Shown: positions 1 to 9,362, numbered from the stretch's first letter. The stretch is 64,000 nt of DNA from an uncultured Paracoccaceae bacterium (GCA_937872465.1 CALMSR010000051.1:124001-188000); one strand, 5' to 3'. The notes: a model not told the origin generated them from the sequence alone. Made by a program: numbers and translations.

Positions 1-1311
1 CACATGTTCGGGCGTGACCTCCAGCGTCTCGTCCTCGATCGCAGCCTTCATCTCCGGATAGCTGTCGAAGACCAGCACCGGACCCTCGTGGACATGGTAT
101 TTCGGATCGCAGGCGGCGGGCTTGATCACCGCACCGTCCGGGCAGAGATTGCCGCGCAGCACCGCGAGCGAGCCCTCGTGATAGACCGGATTCGAGAGCG
201 GCCGGATCACGTCGTCGTTCCAGACCTCCGCGCCTTCGAGCCCCTCGCCGAGCGTCCTGCCGGTGACGGTGATCACGGAGGTGTCGAGGCGATCCTCGAG
301 CCGCTTCATCAGCGCGCGAAGGCCCCCGGCATAGAAGAAATCCTCCATCAGGTAGTCCCTGCCCGAGGGCCGGAGATTGGCGATGAGCGGCGTGCTGCGG
401 CCGAGGGCATCGAGGTCGTCGAGCGTCAGGCCGACTCCGGCGCGCCGAGCCATGGCGATGAGATGCACCACGGCATTCGTCGAGCAGCCGGTGGCCATGG
501 CGACGATGGCGGCATTGCGCACCGCGGCATCCGTGACGATCCGGTCCGGGGTCAGATCCTCCCAGACCATCCCGACGATGCGGCGTCCGCAGGCCGAGGC
601 CATGCGCCGATGGCCGGAATCGGCTGCCGGGATCGAGGAGGCGCCCGGCAGGCTTAGGCCCATCGCCTCGGTGATCGCGGTCATGGTCGAGGCGGTGCCC
701 ATGGTCATGCAGGTGCCGACCGAGCGGGCGATGCCGCCCTGGATGCCGAGCCATTCCTCGTCGGTGACCTTGCCCGCCCGCCGCTCGTCCCAGTATTTCC
801 AGGCATCCGAGCCCGAGCCCAGCACGCGCCCGGCGTAATGCCCGCGCAGCATCGGCCCCGCCGGCAGGAAGATCATCGGCACGCCGGCGGTGAGCGCACC
901 CATCACGAGGCCCGGCGTCGTCTTGTCGCAGCCTCCCATCAGCACCACGCCGTCGAGCGGATGGGCGCGGATCATCTCCTCGGCCTCCATCGCCAGCAGG
1001 TTGCGGTAGAGCATCGAGGTAGGCTTCAGGAAGCTCTCGTCGACGCTGAGCGCCGGCAGCTCCACCGGGAATCCGCCGGCCTGGAGCACGCCGCGCTTCA
1101 CGTCGCGCGCCCGCTCCGGGAAATGGCCGTGGCAGGAGTTCAGCTCCGACCAGGTGTTCAGGACGCCGATGATCGGCTTGCCCATGAACTCCTCCTCGGC
1201 ATAGCCGAGCTGCATCATGCGCGAGCGGTGGCCGAAGCTGCGCAGGTCGTCGGGGGCGAACCATCGGGCGCTGCGCAGCTGCTCCGGGCACTTCTTCCTG
1301 GTGTCGACCAT
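1..1311 (-). CDS. IlvD/Edd-family sugar-acid dehydratase (L-arabinonate dehydratase-like), 3' end cut by window edge
   Basis: The reading frame is open from an ATG at 1311 down to base 1, so 437 codons are visible and the C-terminus is missing. The family dehydrates 2,3-dihydroxy acids using an Fe-S cluster. I see the three cluster cysteines in their usual contexts: Cys60 in NSCHGHF, Cys128 in GGCDKTTPG (which also carries the Asp and Lys that bind Mg), and a third in ATGCSTNAVVH. The NTWSELN context before Cys60 is typical of the sugar-acid branch (arabinonate, xylonate, galactonate) rather than of IlvD proper, so branched-chain amino acid synthesis is less likely. It lies 47 bp downstream of a secreted HAD phosphatase gene on the same strand. 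The exact substrate is not determined by the sequence. Confidence 0.9.
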   Translation of the reverse strand, partial: MVDTRKKCPEQLRSARWFAPDDLRSFGHRSRMMQLGYAEEEFMGKPIIGVLNTWSELNSCHGHFPERARDVKRGVLQAGGFPVELPALSVDESFLKPTSMLYRNLLAMEAEEMIRAHPLDGVVLMGGCDKTTPGLVMGALTAGVPMIFLPAGPMLRGHYAGRVLGSGSDAWKYWDERRAGKVTDEEWLGIQGGIARSVGTCMTMGTASTMTAITEAMGLSLPGASSIPAADSGHRRMASACGRRIVGMVWEDLTPDRIVTDAAVRNAAIVAMATGCSTNAVVHLIAMARRAGVGLTLDDLDALGRSTPLIANLRPSGRDYLMEDFFYAGGLRALMKRLEDRLDTSVITVTGRTLGEGLEGAEVWNDDVIRPLSNPVYHEGSLAVLRGNLCPDGAVIKPAACDPKYHVHEGPVLVFDSYPEMKAAIEDETLEVTPEHV

Positions 1312-1358
1312 GCCTTGGCTTCCCGGCAGTGTCCCGGCCTCCTGTCACCCCAGGGGCG

Positions 1359-2357
1359 TCACTCCGGGAAGACCTTGGCCCAATCGTCCTTCATGCTGAT
1401 GACGTTCCAGCCCTTCTGCTTGGCTTCGTCCATCAGATCCTGCGGGAAGGCGCCGATCTTGGTGTCGGGCTGGCCGTCGGCCGGACCATAGGCATATTCG
1501 CGGTCCGCGTCGTCGTGGAAGACCAGCACCTTCAGCGTCGCCCCCTCGCCGGCGCCGGTCCATTCCAGCATCTCGCGATCGCCCGCGGAATTGCCGAAGG
1601 CCGCAATCGGACGGCGGCCGATGTGGGAATTGATGCCGACCGGCTTGCCCGCCTTGTCGTCGATGAAGTTGATCGCGGCTTCGCGCATCAGGACGGGCGT
1701 GCCGTCCACGACCTTGTATTCGGTCTTGATCGAGGATCCGACGACCTGCTCGGGCGGAATGTCATAGACCTGCTCGGTCCAGGGCCGCATGAACTCGATG
1801 CCGCCGCCGGAGACGATGAAGGTCTTGAAATCGTTGGCCTGCAGGTAATCGATCACCTCGAGCATCGGCTGATAGACGAGCTCGGTATAGGGCCTGTCGA
1901 ATTTGGGGTGCTTCGCCTTGGCGATCCAGCCCGAGACGATCGTCTCGAAATCCGCCGTGCTCATCCCGGCATGGGTGGCCGCGATGATCTCGGTCAGCCC
2001 CTTCTCGCCGGACGCGGCCAGCGCCTCCATGTCGTCGTCGAGCACCGCCTTGAAGGGCTGGGTGTCCTTCCATTCGGGATGATCCGCCGCCAACTCCTTC
2101 ACCCGGTCGAGTGCGAAGACGAGCTGGGTATAGACCGGGTGCTCGACCCAGAGCGTGCCGTCGTTGTCGAAGGTGGCGATGCGCTCCGGCGCCGGGACGA
2201 AATCCTCGCTCGATTCGTTCGTGACCGTCTCGACGAAGTCGACGATCGCCGTCTTGGTATCGCCGTCGTTCCAGGACGGCAGCGGGTCAGTCTGCCCCCA
2301 GGCCTGGGCGGCGAGAGCGGTGGTGAAGCCGAGGGCGAGGAAGCTCGTCGGGCGCAT
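1359..2357 (-). CDS. Secreted HAD-family phosphatase-like hydrolase
   Basis: The product is 332 residues. An N-terminal signal peptide is apparent (hydrophobic FLALGFTTALAAQAW, likely cleaved near residue 21). HAD motif I is FDNDGTLW with Asp64 as nucleophile and Asp66 as acid/base, motif II is IVSGGG, and motif IV is GNSAGDREM. The family transfers phosphoryl groups from small phosphomonoesters; the signal peptide places this member in the periplasm. The start ATG has a GGAGA ribosome site 6-7 bases upstream. It sits 55 bp after the arylsulfatase stop on the same strand, so the two secreted hydrolases probably form one operon for scavenging sulfate and phosphate esters (inference). The substrate is unknown. 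Confidence 0.88.
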   Translation of the reverse strand: MRPTSFLALGFTTALAAQAWGQTDPLPSWNDGDTKTAIVDFVETVTNESSEDFVPAPERIATFDNDGTLWVEHPVYTQLVFALDRVKELAADHPEWKDTQPFKAVLDDDMEALAASGEKGLTEIIAATHAGMSTADFETIVSGWIAKAKHPKFDRPYTELVYQPMLEVIDYLQANDFKTFIVSGGGIEFMRPWTEQVYDIPPEQVVGSSIKTEYKVVDGTPVLMREAAINFIDDKAGKPVGINSHIGRRPIAAFGNSAGDREMLEWTGAGEGATLKVLVFHDDADREYAYGPADGQPDTKIGAFPQDLMDEAKQKGWNVISMKDDWAKVFPE

Positions 2358-2412
2358 GGTCGATCTCCGGGTTGCGGTGCCGCGGCCCGATGTCCAGGCC
2401 GCGGCAGCCGGG

Positions 2413-4110
2413 TCAGTTGCCGGTCGGCATCGGCAGGCTGATGCCGTCCTCCTTCAGCTGGTCACGAACCCACTGGAACCGCTGGTAGTTCGTGATGGTA
2501 ATCGGACCGGTATAGACCTCACTCTGCAGCTTCCGCGGCGGATAGTCGACGTAGGTCTTCATGAGCTTCTTGATGGCGTCGCCGGCGGTCACCAGCGTCC
2601 AGGTATGCTCGGTGAAGTTGGTCATGAAGACGTCGTAGCGCTCCTGCGGGTCCTGCAGCAGGTCGAAGACCTGCGGCACGGTCGCCGCATAGCTCTCGGC
2701 GCCCTTCCAGCCGAGGTTGGTATCGACCGCGAGGCCGCCGGTCTGCGCACCGTCATCGCCGCGAAGGTTGTAGACGTACTTGTAGTTGCCGACGCGCGCC
2801 GCGCCGGGCGTCAGCTCATCCTCGGTGAAGTAGAACCAGCTGTCCCGCTCCGACGCGCCGCTGCCGGTCCAGACCGGAAGCATGTTGTAGCTGTCGAAAT
2901 AGATCGGCTCACCGTCACGGTCGTTGGCGGGCAGCTCGATGCCCGCGATCGAGGCGAAGGTCGCCATCAGGTCCAGCCCGCCGAGGATGTCGTCGCTCTT
3001 CGAACCCGCCGCAACGTGGCCCGGCCAGCGGACCATCGAGGGAACCCGGCTGCCGCCCTCGCGAACCGTGCCCTTGGTACCGCGGAACGGGGTGTATCCG
3101 GCATCCGGATAGACGTCCTGCCAGGCGCCGTTGTCGACGGTGTAGAAGACCACCGTATTGTCGGCCAGGCCGAGCTCGTCGAGCTTCGCGAGCACGTTGC
3201 CGACCCGGGTGTCGAGCTCCAGCACCGAATCCGCGTATTTCGACTTCGAAATCGACTTATGCTCGAAGTCCGGATGCGGCAGGTTCGGCTGGTGGTTCTT
3301 CATGAAGTTGACGTTGATGAAGAACGGCGTGTCGGGATCCTGCGCCGCGTCCTCGAGGAACTCGATCGCCGCGCCTTCGACGTAGGCGTCGAGGTACGGG
3401 ATGCCGACGACGCCCTGGTCGGGCGTGTCGACATATTCGCCGTTGACCTTCCAGTCCTCCTTCGCCTCCTCGCCGGCATTGCCCGAGAGCGAGCCCCTGG
3501 TCACGCGCTGGAACATCTCCAGCATTTCCGGGCTCATGTCCGGGAACCACTTCGGGTCGGTATAGGTGTAGGCGTTCAGGTGATAGAGGAAGGCGTGCTT
3601 CATCACGTCGTAGCCCTGGGCGTTCGGCAGCGCGTAATCCGACTCGCCCAGGTGCCACTTGCCGGTGAAATAGGTCCTGTAGCCCGCCTCCTTCAGCACC
3701 GAGCCGAGCGTCCATTCCGCATGCGGCAGACCGCCCCCCTGACCCTGGAAGGCCACCGTGGTCATGCCCGAGCGGTTCGGGATGCGGCCCGTCTGGATCG
3801 CGGCGCGGCCGGGCGTGCAGGAGGGCTGGCCGTAGAAGTTGGTGAAGACCATGCCCTCTTCGGCGAGCTTGTCGAAGGTCGGGGTCTGCATGCCCCGCGC
3901 CGCGCCGCCGAGATAGGGGCCGAGATCGCCCCAGCCGGTGTCGTCCGAGACGATCAGCAGGATGTTCGGCTTCTGATCGCCCGCCGAAGCCTGGGCATGG
4001 GCAGAGGGCGCGACGGCTGCGGCGCCGATGGCGAATGCGGCGAAGGCACAGAACGACAGGCGCGGAGCAAGCCGGGATCCGGCCGGGTGCTCATGTGCGT
4101 TGTCCGACAT
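2413..4110 (-). CDS. Secreted arylsulfatase (formylglycine-dependent, type I)
   Basis: The product is 565 residues. After an N-terminal signal-like segment (residues 15-40, ending APSAHAQ) the sulfatase core begins with PNILLIVSDDTGWGD, whose Asp56 and Asp57 bind calcium. The signature CTPGR at 98-102 matches CxPxR, in which the Cys is oxidised to formylglycine by a maturase encoded elsewhere. Further metal-site motifs include GKWHLG. The enzyme hydrolyses sulfate esters, probably in the periplasm, and releases sulfate. The ATG at 4110 is preceded by AAGGA at suitable spacing. It heads the minus-strand group with the HAD hydrolase and sugar-acid dehydratase, which suggests use of sulfated sugars (inference). 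Confidence 0.93.
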   Translation of the reverse strand: MSDNAHEHPAGSRLAPRLSFCAFAAFAIGAAAVAPSAHAQASAGDQKPNILLIVSDDTGWGDLGPYLGGAARGMQTPTFDKLAEEGMVFTNFYGQPSCTPGRAAIQTGRIPNRSGMTTVAFQGQGGGLPHAEWTLGSVLKEAGYRTYFTGKWHLGESDYALPNAQGYDVMKHAFLYHLNAYTYTDPKWFPDMSPEMLEMFQRVTRGSLSGNAGEEAKEDWKVNGEYVDTPDQGVVGIPYLDAYVEGAAIEFLEDAAQDPDTPFFINVNFMKNHQPNLPHPDFEHKSISKSKYADSVLELDTRVGNVLAKLDELGLADNTVVFYTVDNGAWQDVYPDAGYTPFRGTKGTVREGGSRVPSMVRWPGHVAAGSKSDDILGGLDLMATFASIAGIELPANDRDGEPIYFDSYNMLPVWTGSGASERDSWFYFTEDELTPGAARVGNYKYVYNLRGDDGAQTGGLAVDTNLGWKGAESYAATVPQVFDLLQDPQERYDVFMTNFTEHTWTLVTAGDAIKKLMKTYVDYPPRKLQSEVYTGPITITNYQRFQWVRDQLKEDGISLPMPTGN

Positions 4111-4410
4111 GGCCTGATCCTTTCGAATATGTGAAAACTGGATCGCGGAACGCGCAAGTCGTGGAATATCGTGGGGGACGCGTCAAGTCCGGAGCACGAA
4201 ATCGCAGGCCCCGCCCCCTGGCCGGCCGTGGCTGCGGGCGCCATACCCCATCCGATGCCGGGTCGCCTTGAATGGGTCCGCGGTCGATCGGCAGGGCGCG
4301 GTCACCATTGACGCCCCGTGCCGGGTGCATCTCCCGCCGCGGGACGAGGCGCGTCCGCGGCCCCCGACATCGCGGAGCGCATATCCCCCGGCTTGTCGAA
4401 GACTCCCGCC

Positions 4411-4439
4411 TTGCCTGACCGCATGTCTGTCGATAGCAA
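4411..4439 (+). promoter_or_regulatory. Candidate promoter of the conserved ATPase gene
   Basis: TTGCCT at 4411-4416 and TAGCAA at 4434-4439 are separated by 17 bp, a good sigma-70 arrangement for this group. The start point would fall near 4446, about 23 bases before the ATG at 4469, which supports that start over longer in-frame alternatives. The rest of the 358 bp divergent gap (4111-4468) holds no gene that I can support. Confidence 0.45.
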
Positions 4440-4468
4440 GGCCGGCGATGTCCGGGATCGGGGCGCAT

Positions 4469-5338
4469 ATGGTCTATACCTCCTCTGCCGACTGGCGCGG
4501 CGCGGCGCATCGGCGCGTCGCACTCTTCGGCATGTCGGGCCTCGGCAAGACCCGCATCGCCGCGATGCTGCGCGACCAGGCCGAATGGTTCCACTACTCG
4601 ATCGATTTCCGCATCGGCACCCGCTACATGGGCGAGCACATCGTCGACAACTTCAAGCGCGAGGCGATGCGCAATCCCTTCCTGCGCGAGCTCCTGCGCT
4701 CGGACTCGATCTACATCGCCTCGAACATCACCTTCTCGAACCTCGCCCCGCTCTCGACCTATCTCGGCAAGCCGGGCGACCCGGAGAAGGGCGGCATTCC
4801 CTTCGCGGATTATCTCCAGCGCCAGCGCCAGCACCGCGCCGCCGAGATCGCGGCCACGCGCGACGCGCTCCTCTTCATCCGCAAGGCCGAGCATCTCTAC
4901 GGCTACGACCATTTCGTCTGCGACACCTCCGGCTCGCTCTGCGAGGTGGTCGATCCGGACGACCCAAAGGATCCGGTGCTCGAAGACCTCGTCTCCGCCA
5001 CCCTGCCCGTCTGGATCCGCGGCACCGAGGAGCATCTGGAGGATCTCGCCGCCCGCTTCGACCGGGCGCCGAAGCCGATGTACTACCCCGAGGATTTCCT
5101 CGTGCAGCTTTGGCAGCGCTATCGCACAGAGCAGGGACTGGCCGAGGATGAGGTGGACCCCGATGCCTTCATCCGTCACGGCTTTACCGCGCTCATGGCC
5201 CATAGGCTCCCGCGCTATGCGGCGATCGCGGAGCGCTGGGGCGTGACCGTCGAGGCGGCGGAGGCCGCATCCGTCCGCGACCCCCAGGATTTCGACGCGC
5301 TGATCCAGACGGCGCTGGACCGCCGCGGCCGGGAATGA
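4469..5338 (+). CDS. Conserved P-loop ATPase of Rhodobacterales, function unknown
   Basis: The product is 289 residues from the ATG at 4469. A Walker A motif GMSGLGKT lies at residues 21-28 near the N-terminus, and the following HYSIDFRIGTRYMGE block is strongly conserved in what I recall of marine Rhodobacterales homologues. Longer in-frame starts exist at 4448 and 4268, but the promoter-like elements at 4411-4439 and the usual family start (MVYTSS) favour 4469. The protein resembles nucleoside or small-molecule kinases only in the P-loop; I do not know its substrate. Its stop overlaps the start of the cation exporter (ATGA), so the two are probably co-translated. Confidence 0.85.
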   Translation: MVYTSSADWRGAAHRRVALFGMSGLGKTRIAAMLRDQAEWFHYSIDFRIGTRYMGEHIVDNFKREAMRNPFLRELLRSDSIYIASNITFSNLAPLSTYLGKPGDPEKGGIPFADYLQRQRQHRAAEIAATRDALLFIRKAEHLYGYDHFVCDTSGSLCEVVDPDDPKDPVLEDLVSATLPVWIRGTEEHLEDLAARFDRAPKPMYYPEDFLVQLWQRYRTEQGLAEDEVDPDAFIRHGFTALMAHRLPRYAAIAERWGVTVEAAEAASVRDPQDFDALIQTALDRRGRE

Positions 5339-6297
5339 CCGGTCGCCCCCACGACGGCCATTCTCACGGCCATTGGCATGGCCACCACCATCACGCGGCG
5401 GCGCCCCGCGACGCGGCGAATGCCCGTGCCGTGGGACTCGCCGCGGCCGTCACCGGCGGGTTCATGGTGGTCGAGGTCATCGGCGGGATCCTCGCCGGCT
5501 CGCTGGCGCTGGTGGCCGACGCCGGCCACATGATGACCGACTTCGCCGCGCTGTCGATGGCCTGGCTCGCCTTCCGCGTCGCCCGCCGCCCCGCGGACGC
5601 ACGGCGCACCTATGGCTTCGACCGGCTCTCGGTGCTGGCGGCCTTCGTGAACGGACTGGCCCTGTTCGCCATCGCCTTCTGGATCCTGGTCGAGGCGATC
5701 CGAAGGCTCGCCGAGCCACAACCGGTCGCCGGCGGGCTGATGCTGGCGGTGGCCGCGGCCGGTCTCCTGGTCAATGTCGCGGCGTTCTGGATCCTCTCGC
5801 GCGGCGACCGCGGCAATCTCAACCTGCGCGCGGCGCTGCTGCATGTCGCGGGCGACCTCCTGGGATCCGTGGCGGCGATCCTGGCGGCGCTGGTGATCCT
5901 CGGCACCGGCTGGACGCCGATCGACCCGATCCTCTCGGTCCTCGTCGCCTTCCTGATCCTCTACTCGGCCTGGAACGTCGTGCGCGAGAGCGCGCATATC
6001 CTGCTCGAAGGCGCGCCGCCGGGCGCCGATCCCGACGGCATCGCCGAGGATCTGCGCGCTTCGGTGCCGGAAGTGATCGAGGTGCGCCACCTCCACGCCT
6101 GGTCGATCAGCGAGTCCCGACCGATGGTCACGCTCGAGGCGCTGATAGCGGCGGAAGCCGATCCCGAAGCCGTGCGGCGGGCGATCAAGTCTAGGCTCGC
6201 CGAGCAGTTCGGCTTCGACCACGTGACGGTGGAGGTGCAGGACGAGCGCGCCGCCGATGCAGCGAGGTTGCCGGCAGGCTGTTCCGGGCCTATCTAG
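5335..6297 (+). CDS. Cation diffusion facilitator (CDF) family metal exporter, CzcD/ZitB-like
   Basis: The product is 320 residues. It has a His-rich cytoplasmic N-terminus ([14 protein letters not shown] type, residues 9-20), then six predicted membrane helices. The two metal-site motifs HxxxD are visible: H65MMTD69 in helix 2 and HVAGD in helix 5. A C-terminal cytoplasmic domain of about 80 residues ([15 protein letters not shown]) follows, as in Zn/Cd/Co-exporting CDF proteins. Such proteins swap Zn2+ or related ions for protons across the inner membrane. The start codon overlaps the stop of the upstream ATPase gene. Zinc is the most likely substrate, but the sequence does not prove it. 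Confidence 0.93.
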   Translation: MTGRPHDGHSHGHWHGHHHHAAAPRDAANARAVGLAAAVTGGFMVVEVIGGILAGSLALVADAGHMMTDFAALSMAWLAFRVARRPADARRTYGFDRLSVLAAFVNGLALFAIAFWILVEAIRRLAEPQPVAGGLMLAVAAAGLLVNVAAFWILSRGDRGNLNLRAALLHVAGDLLGSVAAILAALVILGTGWTPIDPILSVLVAFLILYSAWNVVRESAHILLEGAPPGADPDGIAEDLRASVPEVIEVRHLHAWSISESRPMVTLEALIAAEADPEAVRRAIKSRLAEQFGFDHVTVEVQDERAADAARLPAGCSGPI

Positions 6298-6325
6298 GCG
6301 TCTTCGCCGACGGAACCCCGAAGCC

Positions 6326-7243
6326 ATGCCGATCAAGATCCCCGCGACGCTGCCTGCCCATGACGTGCTCCGGCGCGAGGGCGTGATGGTGATGTCCGAG
6401 GAGACGGCGCTGCGCCAGGACATCCGCCCGCTGCAGATCGGGCTTCTCAACCTGATGCCCAAGAAGGTGCAGACCGAGACGCAGTTCGCCCGCATGATCG
6501 GCGCGACGCCGCTGCAGATCGAGCTGACGCTGATCCGCATGTCCGAGCATCAGTCGCGCAACACTTCCGCCGCGCATCTCGAGACCTTCTACGAGCCCTT
6601 CGCCACGGCGCGCGAACGCAAGTTCGACGGGCTGATCATCACGGGGGCGCCGATCGAGCATCTGGAATTCGAGGCGGTGGACTACTGGCCTGAGCTCCGC
6701 GAGGTCTTCGACTGGACCCGGACCAACGTGCATCGGACCATGGGCATCTGCTGGGGCGGAATGGCGTTGCTCCACCATTTCCACGGCGTGCCCAAGCACC
6801 TGCTGCCCGCCAAGGCCTTCGGCTGCTTCCGCCATGCCGCGGTGGAGCCGGCCTCGCCCTTCCTGCAGGGGTTCTCCGACAGCCTCATGGTTCCCGTCAG
6901 CCGCTGGACCGAGGTGCGGTCCGAGGACGTGCGCCTGCACCCCGAGCTGCGGATCCTGCTCGATTCCCCCGATGTCGGGCCATGCCTCATCGAGGACACG
7001 CCCAATCGGGCCCTCTACATGTTCAACCATCTCGAATACGATTCGACCACGTTGAAGGAAGAATACGACCGCGACCTGATGTCGGGCGGCCCGATCGCCA
7101 TGCCGGTCAACTACTTCCCCGACAACGATCCCGCCCGCGCGCCGGAGAACCGCTGGCGCAGCCACGGCCAGCTTCTCTACGGGAATTGGATCAACGAGAT
7201 CTACCAGACCACGCCCTTCGACACCGCGGACATCGGATCCTGA
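6326..7243 (+). CDS. metAA: Homoserine O-acyltransferase MetA; residue 111 predicts acetyl-CoA use
   Basis: The product is 305 residues, close to the family length. It activates the hydroxyl of L-homoserine for methionine synthesis in the cytoplasm. The nucleophile is Cys142 in GICWGGMA, with the family His and Glu in the later MFNHLEYD region. Family work shows that position 111 sets acyl-donor choice: Gly gives succinyl-CoA and Glu gives acetyl-CoA. Here TGAPIE puts Glu at 111, so this is predicted to be a homoserine O-acetyltransferase of the MetA fold. I chose the ATG at 6326 over an in-frame upstream start at 6257, which would lie inside the exporter gene. Confidence 0.94.
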   Translation: MPIKIPATLPAHDVLRREGVMVMSEETALRQDIRPLQIGLLNLMPKKVQTETQFARMIGATPLQIELTLIRMSEHQSRNTSAAHLETFYEPFATARERKFDGLIITGAPIEHLEFEAVDYWPELREVFDWTRTNVHRTMGICWGGMALLHHFHGVPKHLLPAKAFGCFRHAAVEPASPFLQGFSDSLMVPVSRWTEVRSEDVRLHPELRILLDSPDVGPCLIEDTPNRALYMFNHLEYDSTTLKEEYDRDLMSGGPIAMPVNYFPDNDPARAPENRWRSHGQLLYGNWINEIYQTTPFDTADIGS

Positions 7244-7268
7244 GCGGCCCGATCCTCGCGGCGGCGGT

Positions 7269-7670
7269 TCACCCGGCCGAGCGCGTTCGGGATTGCGCCG
7301 GATCCGGCGGCGCTCCCGGCCCCTGCCGGACCCGCTCGCCCGCCGCCGACCCGGAATCGGCCGGCACGCTGCCGCCTAGCCCCCCGCCGGCCGCGGCGAT
7401 CTCCCTCGCCGCACCCGATACCGTGAGGCGGGCGAGCCTGTCCCGGTCGACGACGAGGCCGGCCGCGCGCTCGGGCTGGCGGGTCAGGATCCGACCGACC
7501 TCCCGGGCGACCATCCGCCGCAGTACCTTGGTCTTGCGGTCGAGCCCCGCCTCCCGCGACCTGAGCCAGGCGACCGGCCCCGCGAGCCGCCCGAATTCGG
7601 AGATGAGCGCTTCGGCCTCGAGCACCGCGGATTGCTCGCGCTCATACCAGACCATCAGGTATTTCAACAT
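7269..7670 (-). CDS. Small hypothetical protein
   Basis: The product is 133 residues. The first 75 residues (beginning MLKYLMVWYEREQSA) look like a folded helical domain rich in Arg and Glu, and the tail after residue 90 is Gly/Pro/Ala-rich and probably disordered. I do not recognise a family. The gene is supported by a GAGGGGG ribosome site before the ATG and by a promoter-like pair on the same strand at 7702-7729. It is convergent with metAA, whose stop lies 25 bp away. Confidence 0.6.
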   Translation of the reverse strand: MLKYLMVWYEREQSAVLEAEALISEFGRLAGPVAWLRSREAGLDRKTKVLRRMVAREVGRILTRQPERAAGLVVDRDRLARLTVSGAAREIAAAGGGLGGSVPADSGSAAGERVRQGPGAPPDPAQSRTRSAG

Positions 7671-7701
7671 TGACTGCCCCCTCGTTTATTTTGTTTTCTT
7701 G

Positions 7702-7729
7702 ATTCTATTCCCATAGCGGTACTTCACAA
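7702..7729 (-). promoter_or_regulatory. Candidate promoter of the 133-residue hypothetical gene
   Basis: Read on the minus strand, TTGTGA (7724-7729) and TAGAAT (7702-7707) are 16 bp apart. They sit in an unusually AT-rich stretch for this genome, about 30 bases upstream of the ATG at 7670. Confidence 0.45.
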
Positions 7730-7891
7730 AACGCGACCTCGCATTTCCCGGCATACCGGCGGAAATCCGCCGAGAACCGCCCTGCACCCCGACCGCGCCG
7801 CGACCGGCCACGGCATCGGTCGGGTGCCCTGCCTTGCGGCGGCATGCCTCCGGCCCCATCTGAGGCCCCGAGCCATTGAGAGACCTCGCCG

Positions 7892-8368
7892 ATGCACCAG
7901 ACCTACGGGTTTTCCGGCCCCATGGACGGCCTTCCCGATCCCGACCGCGACCGCCAGTTCTACGAAGGCGTGCAGTCCCGACGGCTGGCGGCCTGGTTCG
8001 TGGATCTCTTCGTGATCCTGCTGGCGGGCGTGCCGGTCGCTCTCGTCTTCGGGCTCGCGACCTTCGGCTTCGGCTTCGCGCTCTTTCCCCTCGTGGTCGC
8101 CGGGGTCGGCTTCGTCTACCGGACCCTGACAATCGCCGGACGCTCGGCGACCTGGGGCATGCGGGTGATGGGCATCGAGCTTCGGCGCCACGACGGGACG
8201 CGCTTCGACCTCGCCACGGCGGCGCTGCACACGGCGATCTATTCCGTCGCCTTCAGCGTGGTGATCCTCCAGGCCATCAGCTGCATCTCCATGCTGAGCA
8301 CCCGCTACGGCCAGGGCCTGCCGGACATCATCCTTCGCACCACCGCGATCAACCGCCCCGCCGACTGA
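7892..8368 (+). CDS. RDD-family membrane protein
   Basis: The product is 158 residues. The RDD signature is visible as SRRLAAWFVDLFVIL (Arg and Asp in the first membrane segment). It is followed by further hydrophobic segments near residues 45-75 and 110-130 and by the conserved WGMRVMGIELRR loop. RDD proteins are small inner-membrane proteins; some affect ion exchange or osmotic response, but most have no known role. The ribosome site is weak. It stands upstream of bpt with an 87 bp gap that contains a separate promoter candidate, so co-transcription is uncertain. Confidence 0.85.
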   Translation: MHQTYGFSGPMDGLPDPDRDRQFYEGVQSRRLAAWFVDLFVILLAGVPVALVFGLATFGFGFALFPLVVAGVGFVYRTLTIAGRSATWGMRVMGIELRRHDGTRFDLATAALHTAIYSVAFSVVILQAISCISMLSTRYGQGLPDIILRTTAINRPAD

Positions 8369-8406
8369 CGGCGGCGCCATCCGTTCACCTCTGGAAGAGA
8401 ATCCGG

Positions 8407-8436
8407 TTGCCCGAGCGCGGCGGCTGTAGTTAGCAT
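8407..8436 (+). promoter_or_regulatory. Candidate promoter of bpt
   Basis: TTGCCC (8407-8412) and TAGCAT (8431-8436) are 18 bp apart, just before the bpt gene. A strong AGGAGG ribosome site at 8450-8455 lies immediately downstream. Confidence 0.4.
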
Positions 8437-8473
8437 TCCATTAGCCAAGAGGAGGATGCCGTCGGGGCCGCAC

Positions 8474-9292
8474 ATGCGCCACAGCCTGCCGCAGCAGCAT
8501 CAATTCTACGTCACGGCCCCGCAACCCTGCCCGTATCTGCCGGGCAAGGTGGAGCGCAAGCTGTTCACCGCGCTGCAGGGCGAGGGCGCAGGGCATCTCA
8601 ACGACGTGCTGTCCCATCAGGGCTTCCGGCGGTCGCAGAACGTGCTCTACCGCCCGTCCTGCGCCGGCTGCTCGGCCTGTCTCTCGGCGCGCATCGTCGT
8701 GGCCGATTTCCGGCCCTCCCGCGGGCAGAGGCGCATCCTCAAGCGCAACGCCGGTCTCGAACGGATCGTGCGCAGCCCCTGGGCGACCGAAGAGCAATAC
8801 GACCTCTTCCGGACCTATCTCGACGCCCGCCACGCCACCGGCGGCATGGCCGACATGGACATGTCCGAATTCGCCGCGATGATCGAGGAGACGCCGGTGC
8901 GCAGCCGGGTGGTGGAATATCACCGCCCCGCCGCCGGGATGCGCCGGGGCGAACTGGTGGCGGTCTGCCTCACCGACCTGCTGAGCGACGGCGTCTCGAT
9001 GGTCTATTCCTTCTTCGACCCCGCGCTGGAGCAGGACAGCCTGGGCGTGCAGGTCATCCTCGATCACATCGCCGTCGCGCGCGAGGCCGGGCTGCCTTAC
9101 GTCTATCTCGGCTACTGGGTGCCGGGCAGCGCCAAGATGGACTACAAGGCCCGGTTCAAGCCGCTCGAGATCTTCGCCGACGGGCGCTGGACCCTGCTCT
9201 CCGACACCGACCAGGCGGAAGCCGCCCGGCGTGCGCATCGCCCGGCGATCAGCGAACAGGTCGCCGCGATCGAGCTTCCGGCGACGAAATAG
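8474..9292 (+). CDS. bpt: Aspartate/glutamate leucyltransferase (bacterial arginyl-transferase-type)
   Basis: The product is 272 residues. This enzyme transfers leucine from Leu-tRNA to N-terminal Asp or Glu of proteins, marking them for ClpS/ClpAP degradation in the cytoplasm (N-degron pathway). Family hallmarks are the N-terminal [16 protein letters not shown] block, the paired cysteines in [12 protein letters not shown], and the C-terminal [19 protein letters not shown] chose the ATG at 8474 because family members begin MRH. An ATG at 8456 is directly abutted by AGGAGG with no spacer, while 8474 lies 18 bases from it, so the true start is not settled. Confidence 0.92.
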   Translation: MRHSLPQQHQFYVTAPQPCPYLPGKVERKLFTALQGEGAGHLNDVLSHQGFRRSQNVLYRPSCAGCSACLSARIVVADFRPSRGQRRILKRNAGLERIVRSPWATEEQYDLFRTYLDARHATGGMADMDMSEFAAMIEETPVRSRVVEYHRPAAGMRRGELVAVCLTDLLSDGVSMVYSFFDPALEQDSLGVQVILDHIAVAREAGLPYVYLGYWVPGSAKMDYKARFKPLEIFADGRWTLLSDTDQAEAARRAHRPAISEQVAAIELPATK

Positions 9293-9333
9293 CGCCGGCG
9301 CCGATCGGGAACCCCGCCGCAGCCGGCGCATTC

Positions 9334-9362
9334 TTGCTATCGGTGGCACCAACCCCTAGGAC
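9334..9362 (+). promoter_or_regulatory. Candidate promoter of the TRAP substrate-binding protein gene
   Basis: TTGCTA (9334-9339) and TAGGAC (9357-9362) are spaced 17 bp. The 5' untranslated region then carries a stem (CCCGACG 9382-9388 with CGTCGGG 9396-9402) before an AAGGAG ribosome site. Confidence 0.5.

Noticed and set aside
4268-4468. N-terminal extension of the conserved ATPase by 67 codons
   Set aside because: No family similarity, and the promoter-like elements at 4411-4439 lie within it.
7757-7772. Short inverted repeat CGGCGGA-AA-TCCGCCG before the RDD gene
   Set aside because: A 2-base loop cannot form an RNA hairpin without losing pairs, and short GC-rich repeats are frequent here; no functional context.
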